Of a DNA stretch of 64,000 nucleotides, positions 44,830 through 58,600 are shown piece after piece. Source of the stretch: Astropecten irregularis. Lineage: Eukaryota; Echinodermata; Asteroidea; Paxillosida; Astropectinidae. The notes under the pieces were generated by a model, which searched no databases, was not told where the DNA came from, and saw nothing but the letters and a program-made list of their open reading frames with translations. The position numbers and the translations under genes were made by a program. The DNA lies in the NCBI GenBank assembly GCA_963971285.1, contig OZ020254.1, forward strand, positions 18,444,932-18,508,931, in the 5' to 3' direction. The stretch's first letter is position 1; each line of letters starts with the position of its first letter.

Positions 44830-45160
44830 ACGGAGATCTGATGATACCCAAATCCAATTCTCAAAGATTTTCTTCGACGGCAAATTGTTGCTTAGCATGC
44901 TGAGCTAAGATCGGCCATATAATCAATGGAATGGTTTTTAATGCTTAGCATCTCTGTGGAAGTTGCCCTGTCTGCACCAACTTATATGTAGATGCCAAGA
45001 AAGCAATGTCACACATCCATCTCCACTTTTTTTCACAAGCAGAAGTGTGAAGGTATGATACTGCATTCCTATTTCATTTAGAATAAATAGGTTTCATAAT
45101 AGACAGTGTCTGATGCGCTACTGCACAATTTATTGGCAATCAGTTTGAGGCAATCTTTAA
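44830..45160 (+). other. Probable CCDC149 3'UTR
   Basis: AT-rich non-coding sequence after the stop codon with AATAAA at 45082; another AATAAA lies at 45785. A TTAA MITE begins at 45161, so the true end of the message cannot be told from sequence. Confidence 0.45.
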
Positions 45161-45503
45161 TGTACTATCATACTTTGGTACAAAAACAGAAATCTTCACA
45201 GATTTACTCACAGGGTATAAAGATGGTGCTGGTAGAAACATGCCTTTAAAATTTTTCTGCCTGAAATGATGTATTTATCCAGAAAAGAGTACAACCAAGA
45301 CCAAAAACATTTCTTATCTTGGGGTGAGATCAAAATGCCTGTGAATAGATTTGAAAATCCCATGAGCAATTTTCACTGTTTTCCCAAAAAGCGGGCATTG
45401 TTTGGGACTGGAAATTTCACAGATCACTGTTACTGTATCTTTCTTGATATTTTTGCCCATGAAACATCATTTCTTTGACAAAAACCAAAGTATGAAGTTA
45501 CCT
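45161..45503. mobile_element. piggyBac-type MITE copy
   Basis: TTAA at 45157-45160, start TGTACTATCATACTTTGG, end CCAAAGTATGAAGTTACCT. The right TTAA has mutated to TTGA. Confidence 0.8.
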
Positions 45504-47360
45504 TTGAAGTACTTCAGCTTTAAATCAGTACTTTATTGCTTGGCTATTCAAAGGAAGAAGGTCAATCATTACTTATGTCTTCAGATGTATCTTTAGTCTA
45601 TATCAGTGTGTGTTTTATTTATTTATTGTTTCGTTACAGCCTTAGCCAAATCAGATCTATATAATTCATTTTATTTAAATAATAGTACTGCTTAAATGCT
45701 ATAAAGAAAATATATTATCCGAGAATGTTTTAATGTAAAGTATAAAATTTATTCCAAGTTTCTTTTACTTGACTGAGATAAAAGAATAAATGATTTTTGT
45801 TTTTTAAGTTTACTAGTGTTGTACAGCCCACATCTTTCTTTACCCTTGTTTCCTTGGCAACCAGCCTTGATCTATCCTGTGATTTCAACTGCATTGTATC
45901 TCATATATTTGATTTAAAGTTACAACACAAAGCAATATTGTAATGATATGAAAATATAATAATTTATTTAATCAAAGGTTAATATTATGGTGTAATATTT
46001 CCAATTGCATACATGTACATATACATTACAGTAAGTTGTAAGGCCACCTTGAGAATGTGACTGGGTTTGTTTTTTCAATAGATAACTTGAAATGCAAGTT
46101 TAGGTTTATTACATTATGTGTATAAATTAACAGTAAACTAATGGAAATCGCCAAACCCAATCTGCACAAATATTTGAGGGATTTTGGACTTTAGGGCCTA
46201 TGCACCATTATGTGAAGACTTGATGGTACAACTTGACACAAGCCCAAACAATGTCCTACTGTGCTGGTGGATTTTAGTAATTCAGCGGTCAATTTCATGA
46301 AGCCCTTCAATCGATCGTAACTTGAGTTACGAAGGAAAACCCATCATATCCTACATAGGGCTGCAATGCATCATAAGTCCTACGATTGATAGTAAGTTAC
46401 AAGGAGTTTGGTGAAATCGACCCCGGGAAGGTTTGGGTTTCAGACTGCTTTATACTTTATAGGGAAAGAAGTATTAAAGTGATTGAAGCTAAGTGTTTGA
46501 TGGCTCATGATGTTGGCTGAAAGGTAGCGACGTTACGGCTGCAGACTGCTTGCCTTTATCAAGCTGATGAAGACACTTGCGCGGTCTCAATTTATATCCG
46601 TGCTTGGTTTTGGTTGTGTTGGGTCTAGTCCTTGATTGGTGTATGCCCCGTCCAATATCAGGAGACAGCATGCTTCTGATTGGTGGCTTGGGTACATACA
46701 GTGGGGATCAGATTAGTAGGGAGATTATCCTGGGGATTACTAGGGCTGATTTTAAACCTGTTGAAACCACACTCTGATGCTTTCCTAAGATTAGAATTTA
46801 AAGAATGCATAGAACATTTATAAAAGAATATAATTTATCATTTTTGGTTTGGAAACGACCACGAATATCTGGTACTATCATGAAACAACAGTAGAGCGCA
46901 ATACACATTATCTGAGTGTAAATTGTATCCTGAAATGTAAAAATGAGATAATTTGGATATTCACTGTAGTTCTAAGAACTACCGGACGGCGAGTTTGGAT
47001 TATTATATGGTCTTGGAAACAGTAATTAATGTTTGACCTCTTTAATTTCATTCTATTTATTATATATCCCAATTAGATTGATACATGTATACACAACCTG
47101 TTTCGTTGTTGTATTCATCATACAGTGTTCTTTGTACAAACATGCTATGTATTCTGTCATTTATTATCATCACGGGCCCTTGTCATAACCTATAGACATG
47201 GGCCTGGGTTTCGGTCACATAATTTATCAAAATAGAACCTCTTTGCTTCGGTTTCGAAGTAGATGCTCTGTTTTAAGCAAAGAAATTTGAGTTTCAACTT
47301 ACCAATAATGGCAATCTGTATTTTAGCTTTTAGTTGATAGAGAAGACGACAAGGCTTTAA
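45504..47360. other. Intergenic stretch without a gene
   Basis: Mostly AT-rich. MITE family F lies at 46287-46424. The segment 46440-46790 has higher GC and short open frames on both strands, but no motif that I recognise. Confidence 0.5.
46287..46424. mobile_element. MITE family F copy
   Basis: GGTCAATTTCATGAAGCCC, CATAGGGCTGCAATGCATCA and a GGTGAAATCGACCCC end; same order as 35769-35910. Confidence 0.85.
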
Positions 47361-47696
47361 AGGTACTATCATACTTTGGTAGCATATACCAAAATAGATA
47401 CATGTATATCCAAAGATTAACTTACACTGTTACAGAGTATAAAGATTGTGATTGCAGAAACATACCTTTAAATTTCTCTGCCTGAAATGCAGTACTTATA
47501 AGAAAAAAAGAGTATTAGACCAAAACCCAGTTTTGATCTCGGACTTTAAACTCCTGTGAAAGGATTTTTAAAATACACCGGCGTTTTCTCAAAAAGTGGG
47601 CAACTGGACTGGACATTTCACAGATGACTGTTACTGTATCATTCTTGATAATGTTGCCTATGAATCTGCATTTCCTTGACAAAACCAAAGTATTTT
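47361..47696. mobile_element. piggyBac-type MITE copy, decayed right end
   Basis: TTAA at 47357-47360, start AGGTACTATCATACTTTGGT. The right end reads ACCAAAGTATTTTTG and has lost the terminal CCTTTAA. Confidence 0.75.
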
Positions 47697-48134
47697 TGTT
47701 TCAAGTTGTCCAAGCACGATATTTGCCTCTACATTTGATTTTAAGCTAGCGTATATTTTCAATTTCAAGCTATATTTTGACAAGGTGAAGGTTTATACCC
47801 ATCGATATTTATGTATTCAGGCTTCATGTATAATGTGCAATGTGAATTTTATTTGTTTGATTTAATACGGTTCATTCTACTTGGTGTATTTATCCAAACC
47901 TTTGGAGTTAATTGTCTTCCCAAGGGGCATTGTAATGAAGGCAATATCTGTAATAAACTAAATGAGATTATTATAATACTTTTACGTGATATAATTATTG
48001 TTCAATCTATGAAACTTTATGCAAAGAGTGTGTGACTGCCTATTACCTTGACACTATACCAGACACTACGGGTGGATGATTCACAATAGTGCGCCTGGAA
48101 GAGTTTCAAATGCGTTGGCCAATTTACGGAATTT

Positions 48135-48279
48135 GTCGATTTCACCAAACTCTTCGTAACTTACTATCAATCGTAGGACTTTTGATGCATTGAAGCCCTA
48201 CGTGGGATAGGCCCCTACGATGGGTTATCCTTCGTAACTCGAGTAACAATCGATCGCAGGGCTTCGTGAAATCGACCCC
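48135..48279. mobile_element. MITE family F copy, inverted
   Basis: GTCGATTTCACCAAACTC ... TAACTTACTATCAATCGTAG ... CAATCGATCGCAGGGCTTCG, ending AAATCGACCCC. It lies directly before the family H element. Confidence 0.85.
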
Positions 48280-48280
48280 A

Positions 48281-48531
48281 GGCCATTTTCCAGACCTCGG
48301 CTCCGGCTCAGGCTCTGGCTCTGGCTCTGTAATCCATATGCTGACAATAATTATTGGTTGTGGTTTTCATTGAAGCTGAAGCTCTGTTTCCTTTCCATAC
48401 CAGAGAATCTACTTCCGAACCGAAGCCAAAAGCCTCTATTTTGACTTTTGGTACACATTATTTTAAAATGGATTCACGAAATGGAGCCGGAGCCAGAGCT
48501 GGAGCCGGAGCCGAGGTTTGGGAAAGGGCCC
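48281..48531. mobile_element. MITE family H copy
   Basis: CAGACCTCGGCTCCGGCTC at the left and GGAGCCGGAGCCGAGGTTTG at the right, with internal TTTTCATTGAAGCTGAAGCT and GAACCGAAGCCAAAAGCCTC. The 157-aa open frame crossing it is not a gene. Confidence 0.85.
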
Positions 48532-48996
48532 CAATCATGCGCATCTTGACATTGGGTCGACACTCGACATATGCCGCGCATTATTGTGATTGGCCAACGC
48601 GATGCAAACTCTTGATGTTCGGCACTACTGTATTTTGGAATCGCCCGTATTATTCAATGTGGGCCAGGGGCGCGTTTTTGGCGGCCCGACTACCGTGGAC
48701 AAATTCTGCGTTGTTTAATTGGTTGGGCGTTTTTGGCGGTGACTTCGATTCTGCTTCTGCAACCGAACGTGAACCGAGGGAACTTTGTTTTATATACGGT
48801 CGGTCCAACATGGCGGAAAGACCTTGAAGCACTGAACTCCCAGGTTGTGGTAATTACTTGCCGACAAACATGCCGCAAACGCTGCCGTTCAGTTTTACTT
48901 GGTTTCCTGAGGATTCAACCAACATTCCTGGCGTGAAAAACTGTTGGTTCGCCCATTGAAACATGGAATCAGTTTTCTATGACGGCCACATGGCTG

Positions 48997-49194
48997 CAGT
49001 GGCGTCACCAGACTTTTGAGTCTGGGGGGCACAAGGGGGGCACTAGCAATTGTTGGGGGGGGCACTACAATAATATATATTATTATTTTTTTCACCAACC
49101 CAAATCTCAAATGGGGGGGGCACGCGGGGGGGCACGAGGTTTTCCAGGGGGGGCACGTGCCCCCCCCCCTGGCCCCCCCTTGGCGACGCCACTG
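48997..49194. mobile_element. hAT-type MITE with 8-bp target duplication
   Basis: Ends CAGTGGCGTCACCAG and TTGGCGACGCCACTG. The target CATGGCTG is duplicated exactly at 48989-48996 and 49195-49202. The interior is G/C homopolymer-rich (GGGGGGCAC words). 198 bp, non-coding. Confidence 0.95.
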
Positions 49195-49607
49195 CATGGC
49201 TGACATAATGTCGGCATAATTTAGAAACCAAAATGTCCATGTGTTGTGTATCACTGATTGCTAAAGTTATGCACTTTGCACATTTTTTGTGCTAAGCAAT
49301 GTGCTTACTGTGCTTAGCAGCTTCAGGATGGCCCCATATTGTTGGTTCACGGATAGGCCAGCTCCAGCTCCCCGCGCACTTAATTTCATGACTACCTCGT
49401 CACAAGAGGGCAGTATGCACGGAGTAGTTATAGCAACTATACGCCGTGCGAGCTAGCTAGCTACGGCACGGGCTGACAGGTGTAAACTTTGCCAACTGTG
49501 TGATGTATCTTAATTCTTGAATTTGTTTTTAATGTCATCGTTTATTAACGATATTTGAGTTTGCTACGCTTAGTTAAACTTAAAGGAAGGAGCGACGTCG
49601 TTTTAGC

Positions 49608-52600
49608 ATGGAGCCTGATGGGGGTAAAATGAACGTGCTTGATGGGTACTCGCCAGGTAAATATTGCCGTGCCAGGTGTCCAGACCCAGTTTTCGGACAG
49701 TTTCAAACTTTGGGAACTTCGAATTCCACTGACGGCAGACGGCCATTACGGAAAAGGAGTTAGGGGACCTATAACTTACTGGATAAGTTATGATAAACTT
49801 CAATCTCTAAAACTGGGGTAGAATATCTGAAAAGTGGGTTTTTAAAAGTGGGTGTTTTTGGCTAAAAAGGCTAAGGCCTACATGTCATGTATAAAACAAA
49901 GGATACACTTCGATCTTTAACTTTATAATGCTGCGTTTGATAGGCCTAACGTTAGCCATTTTTTCAAAACGCCCTCTGTCGGTCCCACAAGGTTTGTGCA
50001 CAAGTGATGGCTGTCAGTAAGTGGAATCCTTCCCAAGAACTTGAATAAGCGGTAGGCCTATGTGTTTTTCGGTGGCCTATGCTGATCGAGGTAACACCAA
50101 GCTCTAAGAAATAATACTGATGGGCCACTCATTCTGGTAACTGTTAGTGTTAGTGTTACTGAAGCAAATATGCTTTACCGTGACTATAAGTATAAGTAGA
50201 CCTATAAAATGTATGAAAACCGGTACAAAATAATTAGGAAGTGAACATGTTGCCGGCACCCGGCACCGTCATTCTTCTGATTGGCCAATTCTCGATACGT
50301 CATGCCAGCCTTCTTTCTCTACATGTTATTTTGCAGGAGGTACGTTACTGCGGCAAATTGGCCAATCAGAGTAAAGGAACGGCAAAATAGCATTTGCAAA
50401 AAAAATGCCGGTGCCGGCAAAATATACACTGCCTACAACTTTTAGGTACAGTACAGAATTGGTAACATACCCAAACAGAAATGTTTACAAGTTTACCGTC
50501 TTTCAGGGTATGAAGATGGTGGTGGTAAAAACATACCGTTGAAATATTTCCGTCTGAAATCGTGCATTTATCCAGAATCTAGTAAAACATAGACCCAAAA
50601 CAGTTTTGATCTCGGGGTAAGATCAAAACCATTCTTTATGTTTTATAAGAAGACTTGAGTCGGGCTTTCACTATTTTCTTGTGACTCAGATGTCCAATTA
50701 AGCTCATATTTTCATATTTTTATTATTTCACGTACATGCTGGATTAGGCAAAGTGTGAGTGCTGTTTTGTAATCTTTACCAATCATGTATTATACCTTTA
50801 TCTAACATCCTCCTTGCTCTTGTAACAGCCAAGATCTTTGAGGCTCGGTTGATGGAGGTGAAGCAACATGCCAAGCAGATGATGACAGCAGACAGAGCAC
50901 AGGTTCTCTTTGAGGTCTTTGATGAAGTCTTACCGCAGCTTGGCATCTTCAAGAATGTCCTGACAATGGCTAGGAATGAAATATTCGGTGAGGAGCTCTG
51001 CTTGTTATAAAGGAGCTAGTCCACAATGGCACTGTTTTTAATTTTCCTTCAGTTAATTCCTTTTTGAAACGTGAATATCTTAATTAAGGTCCATTTTCTT
51101 GGTCAGGGTACCAGTCAGAAGCCATATACCGGAACTCGAGCGGAGCTATCCAGCCCTATAATGGGGCCTCCCTATTGCCAACTATCTTTGCTCAGGTTGC
51201 CAGTTAGAAGCATTAGGCCTAACTGTCATACCAGTGCTCTACCCTCTGAGCAATCCGGCCCTATGCTGGGGCCTCCCTGTAGTCAAGTATTTTTGCTCAG
51301 GGTGCCGGTCAGAAGTTATTTAAGCCGTAAACTGCCATACCAGTGCTTTACCATCTGAGCTATCCAGCCTTATGATGGGACCTCCCTTTAGACAACTATC
51401 TTTGCTCAGGGTGCCGGTCAGAAGCCATATAACCCATTAACTGCCATACCATCACTCTATGATCTGAGCTATCCAGCCCTATGGGGCTTGCCTATAGTCA
51501 ACTATCTCTGCTCAGGGTGCCAAGTAGAACTCACATCCACAAATGGCTTTATGACCGGAAATAAACAACCCCATAAACAATACTCAAAGGGGTTTGTAAA
51601 CCAAGCAGGAAAAGCAAATAGGGTATAAAAATATATAAAGTGGCGTCATTGATGGCTTTACACTAGCCCAAACTTGAAGTTGGCAATTCCACGATTTGGT
51701 GCATTTTAAGGAATCTTAAGTGGTATACTTGATTTCATTAACACATTTCTTTAATTGGAGTCTTTCAAGAATGATTGATCAAGATATTTATAAGTGAAAG
51801 TCTCTTAGCATGTAACATAAGTTACCGGGGAAGTCCTTTTCTTGTGTTTCTCAGAGGCTGTATACAGTGATCAATACACCAGCTCCAAGGAGACTCATAC
51901 TCCGTACAGCAACGCGACAAACATCGTCACTGATAGGAAGGAAGATGAGCACACTTTCATTCAGAGGATTCCCTACTTTACTCTGGTCCAAAGAGTTTAT
52001 GCTGAAAGGTAATCAATCAAAATTATAGATATTAGGTCACCCCAAAGGACTCTAGTCACTTAAACGAACTCGAGCCTCTCAGAAAAGCTCAAGTCACGCA
52101 GAAGAACTTAAGTCACTCAAAAGAACTTGAGTCACTCAGAAAAACTTAAGTCACTCAAAAGAACTTGAGTCTTTCAAAAGAACTTGAATCACTCAAAAGA
52201 ACTTGAGTCTCTCAAAAGAACTTGAGTCACTCAAAAGAACTTGAGTCACTCAAAAGAACTTGAGTCACTCAAAAGAACTTCAGTCACTGAAAAGAACTTC
52301 AGTCACTCAAAAGAACTTGAGTCACGCAAAAGAACTAAAGTCTCTCAGAAGAACTTGATTCACCCTAAAGAATCCATATCAGTTAAAAGGCACTCAGTCC
52401 ACTCCGAAAAACAATCACTCAACTGAAATTCAAATCACTCAACAGAGACTTAATGCACTCATCCAAAACTCAGGTAACTTGATGGAAACTCAAGTAACTC
52501 AATGGAAACTCAAGTCACTCGATGGAAACTCAAGTTGCTCGTTGGCAATTCAAGCCACTCGTTGGAAATTCAAGTCACTCTTTGGAAACTCAAGTCACTC

Positions 52601-55600
52601 AATAGAAACACAAGTCACTCAATGGAAATTCAAGTCACTCATTGGAAACTCAAGTCACTCATTGGAAACTCAAGTCACTCAATGGAAACTTAAGTCACTC
52701 AACAGATTCATTGTTGGAACATTCCTCTGTCATTCTTGATTGCAGTGTTAGACCTGAGTGCATTAATATCAGGATCATATACCAATCAGATCTTTGGTTG
52801 CCTTCCTTCTCTCTTCATTCTAAATCCAATTCGCCATGTTTATTGCAGACACGAAGAGGCTGCTAATCTTAGAGAGGAGATTGAAGACCTGAGAAAGCTC
52901 CTCGCAGACAAGACAACCCAGCAGGAAGAAACAGCAGCAATCGTCGCTTCCCAAACGTCAAAGATTGCCGATCTTAAGGATGAAATCACGGAGGCATTGC
53001 AGACTATCGAAGACAAGGATGTGGAGATTGTAAAGTGAGAACAGTAAAGAAGACTGTTTAGAGTTAGGAGGGCCTGACATGTTGATCCTAGCAGGATCTT
53101 TCGCAGAGGATCTACGTTTCGATCCTAGCAGGTTTTGTCAAAGCCTCTTAGTTTAGATCCTAGCAGGATCTTTCTCAAAGGCTATGCGTTTCGATGCTAC
53201 CAGGGTGCTACGTTTCAATGCTACTTTTCGACGCTACCAAAGGCTAAAAGCCTTTGAGAAAGATCCTGCTAAAATCGAAATGTCATGTCCTCCTACATGT
53301 CCTAAATCCTAGCATTTTGCATATTTCAGGTCATTATTTTGGTTGATAAGCAGTTTAATTAATACTTGTTTTGTACGAAACAAAATCTTTTATTGTCCTT
53401 TTGATCGGATAAATTTATTCCCGCAAAAGGGATCATTTAAAAAGGAAAGAATAACCTAAGGCTTGACTGTCATCCAAAAAAGAGTACAACCAAAGACCAA
53501 AAACAGATCAAAACTCCTTCACTCATGGTTTTTTCACTGTTTCCTTAAAAACTGGGTACGTATGACGTAAGTATGATGTTACGTTTAAGTTGCTTGGTTT
53601 TGATTTTGGAATTCTTCTTGTTTGTCATAATTGTTTAGACTGAACCAAGACTTGGAGGAACTAACCCAAGACACGGACAGAGAGAGGAGAAACTTGGAGT
53701 TCCAAAAACGCAAACTGCAGGAGCGGGTCAGCGTCCTGGAGAAGGAAATAGGCTTCTTGAGCCAGTACAAGAATGGCTATGATACGCTCCAAGACGGTCA
53801 GTCTCAATTATGAATCTTGTTGTCAGTACGCATTTGGTTTCATTGAGGCGTATCACTTAAAGAGCCCCCTCGTGTGGTGTGACTAGGCCATTCCACATGA
53901 TGAGAACTGGGGCCTTTTCCAAACCTCGGCTCTGGCTCTGGCTCTGGCTTCGTCTCTGTCATCCATATCATAAAAATGTAGGCTGTGGATTTTCATGGAA
54001 GCTGAAGCTCTGTTTTTATTTTTCAAACCAGAGATTCTACTTTCGAACCATAGCCAAAAGCCTCTATTTTGGTACCTGTTATTTTAGAATGGATTCATGA
54101 AATGGAGCCTGAGCCGGAGCCGAGGTTTGGAAAATGCCCTGGATTGTCGTCATCTACTTCCAAGTTTGACGAAACTTACTTTAATAAAAAGAATATAAGT
54201 ATAAGAGACTGCAGAATACGTGCAGACAATGCTGCATTTGACCTTAAAAGCATCAATTATCAATGTTGAATCTCGTAAAGCAACATCCTACTTTGATCAT
54301 TATGAAGTTAATTTGAGTTGTAAAGAAGTGACCTTTGGCATTGTTTTAAAGATCTTTGACCTAACTTCTGGCTGACATCTTTTCTCGTTAACCTTTGACA
54401 TTCGTCTGTGTTTTCAGCTTTCAATGCCAAGATAGAGGAGGATAAATATACATCGAGGAAGTCCAGGAGATCGGTCTTTGCTAATAAGAAGGTAAGACCT
54501 TTGGATCAAGCTAGTATGCCTCCCAAATTGTTGGACAGAGCTTGCCTACAGCAAGGTCGTGTTTACCTGCAAAACCAGTCTTTTTCCGATAAAAAAAAAG
54601 AAAAATCATAATTATGTCGATTAAAAAGCCACATCCTCTTTGAGCAACCCCTCATGTACTGTTTCTCAGGTTGTAGCTATTGCTGCGCATATCAATAAAA
54701 TGATCCTTGGGATATAGCAGTATGGGAGTGGCTTCATGGCTTCTGACTGCCAAACGAACAAAGATAATTGACTGATAGGGACACCACCAACATACGGCTG
54801 GATGGCTCAGTTGATAAGACCATAAGTACGGCATTCCAGCGGTCACTGATTCGAATTGCACTCTAGCAAATTATTCTTTGTTCACTTTTCAATGACTTAA
54901 AAAATGAAAAAAAAAAAACGAAATCATCCAATAAGCCACATTGGAAAGTAGCTTATTCATGAAGTCGTTTTAAGGGGCTAACAGAGATCTGACTGAAGTG
55001 AGATACTAAGAGAGTGGTGACAGGTCAGTTCCTTGTCCATTGTCTTTTTGACAGAATCACTTGATGACAAATTTGGACTCAGCCAAGAAGCTGGAGCGTC
55101 AGCTCTTGGAGGTCCAGAATCAGACTATCGAGGAGTTTGAGTCCTTCTTGGAAGCCCACAAGTCGGAGCTTCAGCACAAGGTCCTGCGAGACACCAGCGA
55201 CGTCATCCTGGAGAGGGAGTATGATGAGGAGGAAATGGAACTGGAGCGTCTGGACACTGAGGTATGTCATAGGCAAATATTGGACTGCTAAGGAGGGCAA
55301 TATCAAGTATTATAGAACAGCTTAGTAGATCCTTGTAATTTGATTGGAGGATTTTATGCAATTGATTTGTAAGTTCTGTTATGGTCCCGCTTTCCTGTTT
55401 TGTCGAACAGTTAGGCACTGCGCAAGATCTGTTCCAGCAGACCATCACAGCTCTGAACACAGAGCTAGACATGATCAGGCAGCACAAGGATGCCATCCAA
55501 CAGCAGATGCAGCAACAGGTTGAGAAGCCTCGACCTGATGCTAAGACCCCTAGTCGCTCCCGCAGTGTCACCTTCAAGGAGCCAAGCATTGCCGGGGGTA

Positions 55601-58600
55601 GCTCCCTGGAACTTGGCTACCAGTACGGGGAGGAGAAAAGCGTCAATGGAAAAGGTATTGTACATTGGGAATGAGGTTGGTCTTGTATTCATTGACACTG
55701 TAAGACCGGGGGCCTGGGGAGACCACTCATTGTCTTTGGTACTGGGTCTCTGAGGAGGATCCTTGGGTACCGCTGGTGGGACCATGTGTCTAATGAGAGG
55801 TTACTCGGGGAGAGTCAGATGAGACCTATTACCTGTGTGGTACGCAGGCGCCAGATGCGACTGTACAGTCATGTGGCTATATTCCCTGCGAGTGATCCTG
55901 CCAGGCAGATTCTCTCTATGAGAGAACCTACTGGTAGGACTCGACCAGTAGGGCGTCCACATGACACATGGTTGCATCAGATGGATCGTTATTTTGTTGA
56001 GATGGGGATGGGTCGCACGGCTGCCTGGGAGATAGCCATCAGAAGATTCAAGGATTACCGCTCAAGATACACATAATGGATGAAAGGATCAGAACAAAGG
56101 GGGACAGAGTGACCAGAGAAAGCATGCAATAAGGCTGGGAAACCACAGAGAGAGGTGGGCCAGTGCAGTGTGGTCAGGGAAGGGCACAAAGGGGTGTGGG
56201 GGTAGGAAAGATCAAAAGTGGACAATAACAAGAGGGTAAAGATGCGTGCAAGCTGTGGGGAACAGGGATAGATTTTATGCTTAAATTGATGTCCAATCTT
56301 GCATCGTATACTTCCAGACTCGTCGCTGTCTGTGGCAGATAACTTTGAGAATGTGGATCTTCTGAGCAGTGAGATGGATCCCTTTGTGCCTCAAGAATCC
56401 ATCCTGAGCAAGTACAGCGTCATGATCTACACGTCCACCAACAACAAGAGGACCTGGCATGAACTGAAAGACGGCAAGTTCTGCACCAGCTGCGGGGAAA
56501 AGGTGAGGGATGGTTGCTGTGATGCTGTTGCCGCTGTTGATGCTGTTAATGTTGTTGTTGCTGCTGTTGATGCTGCCACTTTTGTTACTGCTGCTGTTGT
56601 TGCCGTTGCTGTTGATGCTGCTGTTGGTGCTGCTGTTGCTGTTGGTGCTGCTGCTGCTGCTGCACTGTTGTGGTTGCTGCTGTTGCTGCTGTTGTTGCTG
56701 TCATTGCCATTGCTGCTGCTACTGTTGCTGCTGTTAATGTTGTTGCTGCTGCTGTTGCTGCTGCTGTTGATGCTGCTGTTGTTGCTGTCATTGCCGTTGC
56801 TGCTGCTGTTGTTACTGATGCTGTTGTTGCTGTTGCTGTTGATGCTGTTGTTGCCGTTGCTGTTGATGCTGCTGTTGGTGCTGCTGTTGCTGTTGTTACT
56901 TTTGCTGCTGCACTGTTGTGGTTGCTGCTGTTGCTGCTATTCCTGTCGTTACTCCTTCTGGCATTAATACATCTTTATACTCTTGCTGTTGTTATTGCTT
57001 GCTAATGCTTTGGTATTACCTTTGTAACTACTACAGCTATCATGAACCTTCATTAATATGCTGACACTGTTAGAGTCAATCCCTTGGTTTGTTAAAAAGA
57101 CTTCTTCCTCTTCTTGCCTCTAAACAGACGGTCCTGTGCCCCCACAAAGTGAACAGTGAGAAGGTGATAATGCTGCCTCATAATTGCAGTCACATTAAAT
57201 TATCCAGACCTGGCGTCCGTATCACCATGGAGAAACCCAACAAAACGTAAGTCTGTATGAGGTGCTGTACTGGGCCTAGTGGTCTGGTGTCTCGTACTCA
57301 AGATCTTGTGGTCAATCTACAGATTGTGGGTTCGAATCCAGCCATGGGTTAGTGGTGCTTGCGTCCTTGGGCAAGATGCTTTGTCTCATATTGCTCCTCT
57401 TCACCCAGGTGTAAATGGGTACCTGTGAGGGTGCTTGATTAGCCTTTTGGCTTAGTCTTTGTGCACCACGGGGTGCCATGGCCTAGTGGTCTGGTGTGTC
57501 GTACTTGGTTTGGTAATTTTGCACCAGTGCAACATTTGATGTTAAAACTCAATGTACATCTCTTTTGAAATTGCTGACTAATTCAGTTAATGTACATTTT
57601 TCTTTTTCATCAAGTACCCTTAAACCACATCCCCCACCAACGCTGAAACTATCGTCAACGATGTCGGAATCTGGCCACCCGCCAGCCACCGATCCAACCG
57701 GTAACCGTATCCGCAGTCGGTACTCCGTCTTGGAGAAGGATAGCGAGCAGTACATTTTCCACGGTGACTCGGTTACGCCGGGCATACCAGACAGTGCACC
57801 AGCATCGGCATCACGAGTTGACATCAAAGTGCAGCAGAGTCAGGATCAGGAGGTCAGTTAGGGTCAATGATTGGTTATTCTAGGACTGGCGAGGGCGCTA
57901 GTATATAGACCTTATCGAAGACTATGCGTGCGCGCGCAAAGGACAGTGGGTACTCTGTGGCAAACAAGTTGTACATGACATGTTTACACGCATAAAAACA
58001 TATACATGACTTCGCTGCACAACGGCCCATGAAATGTTACTGTCGAGTCATTTGTTCCAGCGGTGTAAAGTTGAGTAATTATTCATAATTGAATTTTATG
58101 TCCGTACATTTTATGCACTCAGCGCCAGCCCTAGCAACATTGTTTTCCCTGAGTGCTTTGCGCACAGCCCGTTTTGGTCTATCTTCGATCTGCTTTGTTC
58201 TGCTCTTCTCGGTCATTTGTAGTTTTTTACTTGTGCGTTGTTTACATGCATATTCTTCTGTGATTTAGCATTTTAGAAAAACTTGCCTAGGATCGGAATC
58301 TCGCAAAGTTTACTACGATCGTATTTTCCTTCGCAGGAGAGCTCTTTTATGCTACTGTGGAATGACTACAAGGAGAGAACCAGCTTGACAAGATCCATCC
58401 CTAAAACACTGGATATGGTAAGGGAACCGGTGTAATAAACATTAACTATTGACTGGTATGGATAGAATGTAATAGTACTTACTATTGACTAGTGTTGAGG
58501 GCAATAGTAATAACTATTGACTGGTGGTGAAGGCAGTTGTACTTACTATTGACTGGCTTTGAACGCAATAGTAATGACTACTAGTTATGAAACTGTGGTG

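Noticed and set aside
46489-46777. Short frames with hydrophobic stretch (LVLVVLGLVL)
   Set aside because: Open on both strands, no start context or splice partner, and no family recognised.
48354-48827. 157-aa open frame
   Set aside because: Its first half is MITE family H and the rest has no recognisable domain or splice support.
52241-52866. Repeat-peptide frames (METQVT/WKLKSL type)
   Set aside because: Produced by 19-20 bp intronic minisatellites; they lie between well-supported exons 3 and 4.
56299-56967. 222-aa frame with poly-Leu tail
   Set aside because: Only the first part is real (exon 9, 56318-56502); the tail is the intronic GCTGTT tract read past a good GTGAGG donor.
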